Source: Durusdinium trenchii (Eukaryota > Sar > Dinophyceae > Suessiales > Symbiodiniaceae). From it: DNA of 64,000 nucleotides. Position 1 is the first letter of the stretch. Each line of letters opens with the position of its first letter. Shown piece by piece: positions 1-10,499 of this stretch. A program made the position numbers and the translations under genes. The notes under the pieces are model-generated. The model ran no database searches. It was not told where the DNA came from and was given only the letters and a program-made list of their open reading frames with translations. The stretch spans positions 234,344-298,343 of the forward strand of contig CAXAMN010000003.1 in the NCBI GenBank assembly GCA_963970005.1. The letters are read 5' to 3'.

Positions 1-3000
1 TCACCCCGGACATGATCAGGGTCTTCGTGAATCCGTCCACCAGGCCGACTTTAAAGTCGCCAATCTCACGGGTTCCCGTTCGGTACGGGAATTTCACTTG
101 AACTGCCTCAGCGGAGGCCCGGTATCCATTCTGTAGGAACTCACCAAAATGGTTCTTGTATTGCACGTTGCTGGGATAATCTGTCAGGGCAGCATCAAAG
201 AATCACAAATCAAAACAACTTAACCACCGTTCGTTACATAAAGGTTGAATCTGAATGTTTAAAACACTTGAACTTTGGCAAGCCCCGCATCCATTTTTGG
301 ACTTGCATGAAAAATCGAAGTTTGACAGCTCCAAGTAGAACTCGTCGACCGAGTCTGATGGTACCAAGGACAACAGGGGCTTTGATGATGGTGGTGCAGG
401 AATCAGCTCATCCATTGCCTGCCATGAACACACAATTCACCAACACACTTCAAAAACATGAGGCAATGACCTGTTTGAAGTCGTTTTGTCGGTTCATCCA
501 CACACTGGTCAGGTGGTCACCCAAGTTCTTTGACGCCACCACCTCGGCTGGAAGAGATATCACACAATATTAGGACATGAATCAACAGTTTTTAAAGAAG
601 CCATGATGGGAAGCAACCTCAAACACACGGGTCACAGCATCCAAGCAGCCGTCTCAAAGTATGCTTGCAATTGGCCAATGGGTGACTCATCACCCTCTTG
701 TGGATCATGTGGATCCATGGCTTCGTCGAGTGCCATTTCAACTAAACTGTTGTACTTGACCAATCACTAACTTGCTCCAACCATGACACATTATGAGAAG
801 CCTATACAAGTCCCGTGGAAATGTGCACAGCTTTGCAAGAAGGAAGCCTCACAAAGCTTGGATTTCATCCCGCGACATCTTCAAGCCTCCCGATGGAAAA
901 CAACCTGCAGGTTGTGAGGTTTCGGAGGAACCTGCCTAGGAGGTGGCCTCAAATCACGCAAGGAAGCAGCATCACTGGCAATATTGCGCAGGAAGCTCAA
1001 ATCAGTAAAAGGTTGGGCCTGTTCATTCGGGTCTCTGCTCAGTAAAGACCTGTAGTACGCGTGTGTTCTTTGAAGGCTTGGGAAATCCCTTTCAAAAGCT
1101 GTCAAAAGTTCTGCAAACTCACCCAAGCGATCCTCGTCAAATGAAGAGGTCTGGATCTTGTCTGTACAGTGCACACGCTGAAGAAATCGATCTGCCTCAC
1201 CCCTCAAGGCCGCTGGCCACACCAAAGTTGCTGGTTGACAAAGTCCCGGACTAGCCATTGTGGCTTTGACCAGGACAAAAACATCCTGCATGGATCCACC
1301 ATCCCGAAGAGCCCGTGGTACACGTTCATTGGCTTCTACATGCTCTGCTCGAGGAAACCCTGCAGCAAGACTAAATGACAAATGGCCATGCATCAAGATG
1401 CAGTGCAAACAACTACTCAAAGTAACAGAAACACGGATTAGCCACCTTCACGCTTCAGGTAGGTGAACATTTGTGGTACTGGTGTTTGATCCTCCATCCC
1501 ATTGACCTTGCGCACTTTGTAGCACCCTTTGTAAGAGACTTGTTGTGGCAGTATGTCCGTCCATCTTCGAACCTTACAAGTCAACGCGGAGCAAGTGTAG
1601 AAACACGTGAGTTTCCATACTACTCTTCCACACAGTGCTTAGAACTTAGTGTGCTAGCAAGTTGCAGTGTTGATGATCTCCACATCAAATTCCATGTCCC
1701 GTTTCTCCCAAAGTCTTTCCATCCGGGTTTGCAAAGCTCGTTGAACATCTCCAATATTCTCCAGCCGTGCAACTGCATTCAGCTACTCTTGCAGATAGCC
1801 AGGACACCATCAACATCTTCATGAGTATGTCCCACGGGAAGATGTGCGTGGGTTGCTACGTTGTAGCAACCCGAGGACACTAGTGCCACGCTCATCCGAC
1901 TTGAGTTGGAGTTGCGGATTTCGCGGACGGTGTTGTCACTCTGGACCCACAATCTCAGATCGGCAAAACAGCAGTCACTTCAAAGTAATGAGTATTCTTC
2001 AACACTGTTGAATTAGACATGTTTTGCAAACAAGAAACTCCCGAGCAAATGGCAAATTCCTTGCCCTGCATCGAGTCCAAACCTTTTGGAGGCTTCGCAT
2101 CACCTAGGCTGGTGCAAGTGAATCAAAAAATGTTACAGTCAATGATGATGAACTGATGTTTGACACTTGACATACCAAAGTCGAGCCTGGCCACACACTC
2201 CCAATTCCAGTTGGAATTATCTGGCATTCCCTCATCGCATAAATACAAGTAACAGCCTTGTCCGTGAACAATTGCGCATGTTAGTGTAATGGACACTCCT
2301 TAGGCCCAAAACAAATATCAATGGACCCAACACCCAGCAAGGAGAAAGAAGCAGCTTTGGCTTTAATGTCTAAGGTTCTTTTGTACTGTTCGTAGATGCT
2401 GCTCTTTGGAGGCCTGCCAAACCGCCATTTTGGAATCAAGATCTTGCTCTTGTCATAAGAATCTATGATGATGCAGTGAAGGTCACCATAAGTCTGACTC
2501 CGGGTTCTGGCAGTCCAGTACACCTCCCTTGATTTCCACTGGCTAATGTAGTGGCTCAAAAGAGTATCAAAATGCTGCCAGTGTTCACTGAAGTCCTTAG
2601 ATCGTTTTCCACTGTAAGCTCTTTCAAGAGTGCTGTCAACAAAAGTGATTTGTGGGGAAACTCAACAGCATTGAATGAACCTCTGACTTTGACTAGCATC
2701 TTTTGACTCATGGATTGCAACCTTTAGCCTGGAACATACCAGACACAACGTGTGGTCAGAAGGGCGGCGGAATTTAAGGCACCCTTCCCATTCCTTCGCA
2801 ACTGCATAGAATGTTGCCCGGCTGGCAGGCTTGTCTGCAGAGGCACCATTGACACGCATGAAGGATATATATTGAAGATATAGTGATGCTCGGTTGCCAG
2901 GTGGCAGTTCCCTTAGAGGCAGTTCCTTTGGTCGCATATCACCAATCTCCATGGTAGGTCCATGCATCCGTTCATCAACCAATCGCATCAGTAGCTCCTC

Positions 3001-4061
3001 ATGGAGTCGCTCGTCTGACTCCGATGCAAGGCTGGTAGATCTGGATGTGTACCTTCCATAAAGAGAAAACCCACATTGTTGACAAAATTAGGAACGTAGT
3101 AGCTCGGGCCCACACCTTGTTGTCAATGATTCAGCTGCTGTCCAATAAATGTGACTGAAGAAGCACATAACTGAAGCCTTTTGAGTCGATGGTCGAGGAT
3201 TCGGACCTGACAAATATAGAAACGTTGCAAACTTTAGCCTACGTTTGACAGTAAAGGTCACATCTCAGACAAGCGGCAAATACCCCTGTCATCAATCCCT
3301 CGAAATCTCTTTCGTGTACGCTGAATTCGTTCTTTGCCAATCGCCATGTACTTCAACCAGCTGGATCGGCATACATTGTATCCTGACCGTGATTTGCTGC
3401 TCCTGGTTTGAATTCCCTATTTTTTTTTGCGTGTGTCTTTTCTGAAGTCAGTCCTTGAATCGACCAGGTGTTCTTGCGTCTTCCAGTACTAGATTGGATG
3501 GTCCAGAGAAAAGCATCTTGCGATTCTTTGGGTAGTGACCAAAACGTCTGACAGATGTCCTTCAGCACTTTGAACGGAACCCGACACCCGCATTCGCACG
3601 GTGGCTGTTTAGAAAGCTCCTTCAAGCGCTTCAGGTTCATTCCATGTTCTGCAAAAGAAGATGTATCCCCTTGGCAATCTAACTGATGCAAGGATTGCAA
3701 GTGATTCAAAGTCATGGAAATCTCCCCAACCCCAGTATTTCCAGTTGAATCATCGGAGCCATCGTCGGAGCTATAGTCATCATTTGACATGGCGTCCCTG
3801 GGCGTTGCGCAGAATGATGTATGTATACAATATATCCATACACATAATAGCACACAAACAGACAAACAGATGTCACTGTTTGCAACCCAAGTACCCTGAG
3901 TCATCCTGTTCTTCACAACTTTGACCTGTGTCAGAGCTCTCTTCAAAGCGCCAAACACCGGGTCGCACATGCACAGGTTGCAGAGCATCGCTGTCGCAGT
4001 CCCATCTCGAGAGGACAGGCATCGGACTGCAGCTATCGGGCCTTTTTTTTGTGTATTCCAT
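1..4061 (-). CDS. Transposase-like gene (GHTHEDVD / DUF7869-type core), multi-exon, 3' end outside window
   Basis: I recognise this as a dinoflagellate-amplified, transposon-like family with a probable DDE-type nuclease fold; the activity is inferred. Exons read from high to low coordinates: about 4061-3873 and 3801-3454 (acidic N-terminus, then a Cys-rich stretch ECGCRVPFKVLKDICQTF), 3382-3265 (GYNVCRSSWLKYMAIGK), 3052-2681 (ends CLVCSRLKVAIHES), 2632-2379 (WKSREVYWTARTRS, CIIIDSYDKSKI), 2298-2176 (CAIVHGQGCYLYLCDEGM), about 2108-2030, 1955-1797 (DNTVREIRNSNSSRM then VGHTHEDVDGVLAIC), 1775-1655, 1564-1447, 1376-895 (the longest, through AYYRSLLSRDP), 735-645, 568-479, 420-288 and 205 to the edge. 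Acidic residues in SYDKSK, SDNTVRE and THEDVD are candidate metal ligands. The start codon is uncertain: the ATG at 4061 opens the first plausible exon, and fusion to the methyltransferase upstream cannot be excluded. At 680-640 the coding signal seems to change frame. Confidence 0.72.
2299..2378 (-). other. GA-AG intron, 80 nt
   Basis: The reading frame runs EQYK into this stretch and resumes as VSITLTCAIVH. The only join that keeps both frames is …TACAAAA | GAACCT … CCTAAG | GAGTGTCC, giving YKRVSITL. The donor dinucleotide is GA, or an equivalent shifted by the shared GA. A G follows the acceptor AG, as is usual in dinoflagellates. Confidence 0.55.
2633..2680 (-). other. 48-nt GT-AG intron
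   Basis: The upstream exon ends CAG AG at 2681 and the downstream exon resumes C ACT CTT at 2632. Joining them keeps the frame (…SQS TLERAY…). The intervening 48 nt start GT and end CAG, and translating through them gives a stop. This is short for an intron in this window. Confidence 0.65.
3383..3453 (-). other. GA-AG intron, 71 nt
   Basis: The exon ending ATTCAAG at 3454 joins the exon starting GATACAAT at 3382 to give WSIQ-GYNVCR. The intron starts GACTGA and ends GTCAG. No GT or GC donor keeps the frame here. Confidence 0.55.
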
Positions 4062-4161
4062 GGATGAAGAAGTTGTTGGGGCCCAACATGTTAAATGAAT
4101 TCACACATGTTTTGCAACCTGTCAGCCATAATGGCTGTCAGAATTAGGAGATCTATTGAGT

Positions 4162-6905
4162 GTGCATTGCATGGCATTCAAAAGAAGCAATCAAAGATGC
4201 CCACATTTTCCCCAAGGAGCTGCAAAGATAACTTTAAGTAGGCAGCCAATTTCTGTGGGTCCATGGCTTTGAGAAGGACGCACAAAGAGGCCATCACGGA
4301 TCGCATACACATTCCATTGCCAGCCATTTTGAAGATCTCCTTATTACGTTAAAGAGCGAAAAACTGTTCAAATTGTTTCAACATAGTATCTTGGTGCAAA
4401 CGAGATTCAGAATTGGAAAAGCCTGACAGGTCCAAGGCATGAACGGGTAGCCCCATCAAGACCAGAGCTTCCACTCCTACAGGATTGCCAAGTGCAAGGC
4501 AGCCGAGCAGTGAGAGTTGAGCCTGTGAGGAAGCGCTGCTTCTGTGCGAGGAGATAAGATCCATGCGGCCTAAGTTCGTTGAAGAGTCAACGGCCCATGT
4601 TGCATTTCTATCTTAGTCTGCTTCTTATTTTTTCTTAGCTGGGGAGCGTAATGCAAGGGAAGTGTGCATCCTCTTTCACCATCACATTCATGCGATCAAT
4701 ATTCTGGGACGTATTAGCCACACGGAAATCTCCTCCAGTCCATTTTGTGATCCTGTCAAGAGCCTGAGCCCGCCAAAGTAGCATGTCATGTTTTGAAGAA
4801 GGGACACTGTCGAGACATTGCAAGCCAAAAAGCATCTAGTTCCCTTTCAGTTGAAATCTGAAGTGCAGCAGTGGGATACATCTTCTTGAAAGCACCAACA
4901 AATCCTTTGACCTGAAGGCTGCAATGGGCATTAACAACCATATACTGTAGGTTGGTGCTGCGCCTTCTTTTTGCGTGCCCACTTTGTGTGGCGGGCTCTC
5001 CATTTCGCAGACTTGGACCTCGCTGGTTGGTGGACAAAAATCGGCAAGAGGTGGGCACCGGCAGGTGTAACATCATATACCTTTGAAGTGATCCAAGGCA
5101 CTTTCTCTTGAAGGCATGCTTTCGGCGGAGTTGTCGGTGTTGAACACATTGTCGTACTTCACCAGAATCAGTCCAAGAGCAAAGATTCCCTGGACGACAG
5201 TAAAACTTGTGTTGTTTTATTTGGGTTGACGTTTCAAATAAAACACATTGTTTTCAATAATCAAGGTGCCAGTCGGTATTGTTTGGCATTGCCAAGCCCT
5301 CAATAACTGCTGCTGCAAAATCATCGAAATTGCTCGACGCGTGTTTGTCCACCACTTCGGAGTGGACCAGCAAGATGTAGACCCGGTCACGGCTCAGTGG
5401 GGATCCAAATTGTGTCCTCGGTTAATCGTCACAAGCCCCTTCTACAATTATTGTGAAGAGCACACATACAAATAGGACAAGAGGCGGATTGAGGCCTACC
5501 ATAGTATACAAGTACCTTGTAGTTTGGCAGCAAGACTTAAAAACATATCAGCCATGTAAACATCCATGGTTTGAACAAGTGGCTCTGGAAGTTCTTTGTC
5601 TATGTGTTCACGAACACACTCTCAAGAATCCCTTAACGTTTTCCAGCAGCACAGCCTCAGTGACATCATTGGGTTATGGGAGGAGGTTAGGACACGGTGG
5701 TGATAAGCTAACTGTGCAAGACAAATGACCCCTGGCTGCATGTCACGGACATGTTGCAGCACCGCCCACATTTGCTTGGCATTGCGGTCTGCAAGGAGTT
5801 GAGATCCACCATGAAGAAGACTGAACGGCGTGCACGGAAAGCCGGCCGCGTATACAGCGACCTCGCCACAAAGTGCAATGCTTGAACAAATTGAGCAAAA
5901 CCTTCCTGGCACACCTTCCGATGGTTCTGGGAGGCGTCCACAGCAAACACATCTTTGGTTGACCTAAGATGGCCAAATAGATACTGCATGTCAAATCAAA
6001 GAGAAACAACCAGTTAATTTGCCCAAAGTGCTGGTCAGGTTCTTCAAAGTTTTGTTGAAGAAACCGCTGCGCTGCTCGACCACATTCACTGTTTGACCTT
6101 GATGCTCCCCCCAAAATGACTCCACCAAGTTTATACTACTAAGTTACTAAGTGTAGATACAACGAGTGGCCGATACTTGATCAGATTCTGCTTGCGTGCG
6201 AACAACTGCTTGAGTGCGATCAGCGGTGTGTCCATGCCACTGCCTTAAATCAACATAAGAAAGATGTGCGTCTCCACGATGTGAGGTTCTTTAAGAACAC
6301 AAACGAGCTGCAGTCGCTTGCGTATCCAAAAGGATATGTGCATCGACGGAGAAAATCTGATAAACCTTGGCTGAAAAATAACATTGCTTTGCCCATTGCC
6401 ATGCTTACCTTAAAGTGACTTGCCGTGCAAGAAACCCGCATTCTGTGCAAACATTGGTGCGCAACTCAAGTACTTCTTCTGCTCAGCTGTCAAATCCTTC
6501 CAGTTTTAATTAAAAAACATGGTATCATCATACAAAACAAGTTTGTCCTGGAAAGGCTCTTCCATATCCTCATCGGATGAGGAAATTTCACGCCACACTC
6601 CCATGGCTGCCACCAATCACCCCTTTTTGGTCCATACACCCTTGGGCCAAAAAGCTGCATGTTGTATGGAGCCCTGGTTGCATTTTGGATAAGCCTTGGT
6701 TGCAATTGGAGCCGCATTATAATATACTATACAAAACAATAAACAAATAGAGCACCACTTTGAAACCCCCTAGGTCATCCATGATCATCCTAGGTCCTGA
6801 GGTTGATGTTTGTTCCCTTCACTATCCATCAGCTGCACCTCGAGGTGTGCTACGCCAGTGATCCGCTTCACAGCCACCTCAGCCAGTCTGTTGCGTTGGA
6901 ATGAG
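4162..6905 (-). CDS. C5 cytosine-methyltransferase-type gene, multi-exon, possibly frameshifted
   Basis: Predicted to transfer a methyl group from SAM to cytosine C5 in DNA. The conserved motifs occur in the right order on the minus strand: motif I GSGMDTPLIALKQL (about 6243-6165), ECGRAAQRFLQQNF (about 6087-6030), motif IV with the catalytic Cys AGFPCTPFSLLHGG (about 5850-5810), motif VI LLENVKGFL (about 5640-5615), motif VIII SRDRVYILLVH (about 5405-5370), a target-recognition-like part SQNIDRMNVM (about 4700), EALVLMGLP (about 4470) and motif X AGNGMCMRSVMASLC (about 4325-4280). A stop follows near 4162. Upstream acidic or charged exons at about 6905-6776 (LAEVAVKRITGVAHLEV) and 6615-6505 (SSSDEDMEEPFQDK) may be its N-terminus. 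The frame seems to change near 5905 and again near 5615, so there are either unrecognised tiny introns, assembly indels or decay. It lies about 100 bp upstream of the transposase-like gene on the same strand. Confidence 0.75.
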
Positions 6906-6912
6906 CACAGCC

Positions 6913-6939
6913 AGTCCGGCTAGTCCGGCTAGTCCCCCA
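6913..6939. repeat. Short tandem repeat, AGTCCGGCT-like x3
   Basis: Three near-identical 9-10 bp units (AGTCCGGCT, AGTCCGGCT, AGTCC) lie just upstream of the first methyltransferase exon. Confidence 0.6.
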
Positions 6940-6991
6940 AATCCACTGCCATGCGCACAAAACAATCAGATCAGATCAGTTACAGTAATAT

Positions 6992-9900
6992 TTGTTTGGT
7001 CAACGAAGTCAAAAACGCTCCTTCGCTGACTTTTGCACGGATCCTTCGCTTTCTTTTCACGATGAGGACAGCACCACACACCGCACGCACAGCACCACCG
7101 AACCCTTCGAAGCCGTTTTTTCGCGACGAGTTCCGGTGGAGAAGGGAGGCAGGCTGTGCAAGAAAAAGAGTGCGCAAAGTAAATTCTACATGAATCATGC
7201 TACAAACAAACATCGACAATAAATCATAGTTCATTCAATAAAACCGAACGAATTCAAAGTAATTCCTCCTCACACCCGGAAAACACCCGTAAGCCGTCTC
7301 GCTTTGCAGCCCGCGCCTCTTGACCTTTCCAGGAACCACGAAAGACTTGGGCAGAGCCGCCCGCGCCTCATCTCCCATCCGCTGAAATCATGAAAACTGC
7401 ATCAAAATCTTCCTTGGTGTCTCACATGGTCACACGGCAGTCTGTCTTCGTTTCCAATAAGCACAAAAACATACCAGGGCCATCCTGTCTGGGTATCCTG
7501 CTTGGACTACCCTCCACTACTAATTAGTATTAGTATAATTACTTAGGTATCTCCAGATTGGACACCCCGACAGGATGGTCCAGGTATGTGACGACAACAA
7601 CACACATTAATTTAGTATAAACTGACACACACACACATGGCCGTTGGTTACTTTTTCATGTACATACACACACTTCACACACGTCCTGTCCGCCACAAAA
7701 CCAACTCGGTCACACAATCACTGAACATGACTGAACAGTTCGCGGATGATCAACTCGATTGTTACAGGACGATGGTCATACAACCCAACAATCAGCCACG
7801 GCCACTTCTCAAGACTACCATGGCCGTCGGACGTCGTTGCCCTTGTAACCACCACTGATACCGCGGTGTTTCATTCGTCCCTTCGTCCCGGATGGTTTCG
7901 GATCGGACCACGACCACTTCCCGCTCAGTCGGCCGACCCAGCTGAGGACCCAGGAGGAGCTCTTCGGGCCGAACGAGCTCGTTCCAGCCTGGGTGCCGGT
8001 GGTCCGGTTGTGCGGGGATGGAGAAGGAACGGATTGATTTGAGTAAGCCGAACAAACCATGCAACTTGACCCACATGCAACATCATGCGACATCGACTTG
8101 CACCTTTAACTCTAGGACATACAAACTGCAAACTGCCTATGTTTGATCCATTTCATAGATCCATAAACAAATCCTAGAAATCCTCTCCCAGGTTCAGCCA
8201 GCTCCAAGGTGGACGTCACACCAAATCCCAACCTCATGAGGTTCTCTATGGAACACTCGTGTGTCTAGGATTTTCCATGTGTCTACCTCTCCAATATGTA
8301 TTGCATATCATTATTAATAATTAATATATATATATAGTAATATATATATATTTTTACAGTGATTTTTCAAACCAAAAAGGCAACGCTACATTGCCCCCTT
8401 ACAGCCCAGAAGAAAAAGGCTTCGTCAACAGGAACCACAGATTTACCACTCACACAGTCCGAACCACCTCTCCACTCAAACAGCTCCTCCCGGTCGTCAG
8501 CTCCTGCCGGTCGTTTCGCTCTTTTTCCGTCGCCGTTCCCGAACGACAAAGAGACGAACCGCCGGTGTCTTCGACTCCGAACGGCCCCAAAACACGACGC
8601 TGCTGCTCGTGCTGGCTGGGATGCGTTCATGAGATCCAAAAAGCATCGGATTAAACAAACTATAAACCATACTGTTACTAGTAGCTTCTTGTTCCTAGTA
8701 AGGCCAGGAGCCCCGTTCGTAGCGTCCTTGCTAGTACCGATGCCAGGAGCCCCTAGTAGCTTCTCTAATGGTCTATATGGTGGTGTGAGTTGTAGATAGA
8801 ACCATTACAACTCATGAATAGGAACAGGAAACATCATAAACATCGTCTTTTTATATGTAGTTGACGTGTCCGCTGTGATGATGAGGCAGAATGCCTCCCA
8901 CAACGAGTCCACCCAAAAGCCTTGCAGCTGGACAATGCCTCCATGAGTGTTTTGATGCGAAGGCTGCATCGATTCTTCTGGCCGTTTGAACATGACCAGG
9001 ACACATCTGCTTTGCCCCACACGTACACCAAGACTAAATGCATTCTACAACCAAACAAAAACAAACAGCCGAACATAGAAACATGTTCTTGGACATCCCA
9101 GCTTTGGATAGCCATGACACATCTTCAAACCAACTGAAAAGAAGGGATCCCGCCTGAGAGGTTTCCTCAAGCTGCTCACCATGATCTCACTGTCTTCGAC
9201 CATTCGATCAAGACCGGGACAAATCGAGACTCACCGCCGCACCAGTTCAGTGTCACCCTTCGTGGTGAAATCGACCTGTGCTGGCAGGAGCTCACGCCGG
9301 CATCCGACAGGAAGCAGAGCTTCAAAAAGATGGTTCCCGTCTTCAAAAGGATCCGTCCTAGGACATGTCAATGTTGATGGGCCCTCACATCTCGCAAAAA
9401 AAAAAAAAAAACACCAACAGCATGTCGTACCCATGGCAACTCAGCTTAAGCTGCTGGCTGAACTTATGTTCCATCGCCAGTCAACCATTGCTCCGGAACA
9501 GGTCATTCAGTTTGTCTATTCCCTGCCAATCCAAGGACCAAGTAAAACCTGGTCCTTGACCTCATTGAGTACTGTTTTTGTATGACTGGACTGACTGAAA
9601 TGGGGTGATAAAATGCGGAACATATCATTTTGTGAATATTGTATAACACTTGCATCTTTCAACTCGGTTTCAAAGCTCTTGAACTTAAATTATACATCTC
9701 ACGACTTGCATTTCAAAACGCAAAGACCCTCGCGGCGTAAGGCGTCCCATGTTGGACAATGGTGTGGCGACTTTCTGAAGTCTCTCCATGTCGCTACTCA
9801 AGCGATGGGCTGAGTGGGTTGGCCAAGAAACCCAAAAAACACTATGGAGTTGTTTGATGTGGATATATTTACAGTAGATGATCCATCCAAACATGACTGC

Positions 9901-10163
9901 AGATTGATGATGATTCCTCAATCATCGATTCCATGAAAGATTCGCACTCCTCTTGATCAGCCCAACCTTTCATCGCATTTTGGACGACTCACGGCACCGG
10001 CCTCGGCTCAAACGAGATCTCGCAGCGACTGCCCTACACGCCCACGCTGCGCTGCGGCACGTCTCTCAGAGGAGCACTGGTGGCTCCTCAAAACTCAGGG
10101 GATGAGCGCCATCCATATGCGCGACATTGTGCAGAAGGCTGTAGCCCGCCTTGGTCGAAGACG
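6992..10163 (+). CDS. Unrecognised multi-exon protein gene
   Basis: The exons are supported by protein-like composition and by splice signals, not by a recognised family. Approximate exons: 7015-7180 (EAVFSRRVPVEKGGRLCK), 7301-7375 after an acceptor TTTGCAG (PAPLDLSRNHERLG), 7865-8035 (FIRPFVPDGFGSDHDHFP, EELFGPNELVPAWVPVV), 8510-8632 (APKHDAAARAGWDAFM), 8890-9010 (LQLDNASMSVLMRRLHRF), 9148-9358 (HQFSVTLRGEIDLCWQEL), 9422-9541 (LKLLAELMFHRQSTIAPEQV) and about 10075-10163 (HWWLLKTQGMSAIHMRDIV), ending at a canonical donor GTATGT. Later exons may lie further right. The 9.4 kb exon weakly recalls helical parts of ubiquitin-specific proteases, but I see no catalytic Cys or His box, so I assign no function. 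Its 3' end faces the RCC1 gene. Confidence 0.5.
7469..7590. mobile_element. Terminal-inverted-repeat element, introner/MITE-like, copy 1
   Basis: The left end ACATACCAGGGCCATCCTGT is matched in reverse complement by the right end, 7560-7590 (CACATACCTGGACCATCCTG read inward). The inverted repeats are about 30 bp around a 60 bp AT-rich centre. The inner bases (GGGGTGTCC / GGGTATCC) also match the elements at 13.0 and 61.5 kb. It has no coding capacity. Confidence 0.75.
8318..8356. repeat. AT dinucleotide-rich tract
   Basis: Almost pure A/T sequence with TATATATA runs, ending in a TTTTTACAG that could serve as a plus-strand splice acceptor for the exon beginning downstream. Confidence 0.6.
8675..8772. 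mobile_element. Hairpin repeat with ACTAGTAGC ends, copy 1
   Basis: It starts TTACTAGTAGCTTCTTG and ends CCCCTAGTAGCTTCT. The 11-mer CCAGGAGCCCC occurs twice about 46 bp apart. Related ACTAGTAGCAAG sequences occur at 19.8 and 30.7 kb. Confidence 0.45.
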
Positions 10164-10499
10164 GTATGTTTTTCTGTTTTTTTTGTAGAACCGATGCTTT
10201 TCTGGGGTTGCGTTTGGAGACCGTGGCTGTGCCTGCCCAGGAAGTTGCACGAAGGAGTTATCCAATGAATTAAATGTCTTTTATCTTCTCAGTTTCACCC
10301 ATGAGGTCAGCATCCCCTTTCTCAAACAAACACAGAAAGGCAGCTTCCCTTAAAAGAGAAAAGGCACGGCTTCATCACAGTGTTCCCTCTTGAGGTTTAT
10401 ATCTTGGATTCGCACGGCTTCATCACCCCGCTCAGTTTTCTCCCTCCGCCCCTTCTCCGCTCCAGTTCCACACCCGCCGACCCGCACCAAGTCGCGGTA
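10164..10499. other. No gene seen (convergent intergenic or intron)
   Basis: This stretch lies between the last plus-strand exon and the last RCC1 exon. It holds a T-run and short low-complexity sequence. No exon is supported on either strand, though a GC-rich continuation of the RCC1 exon into 10400-10500 is possible. Confidence 0.4.
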
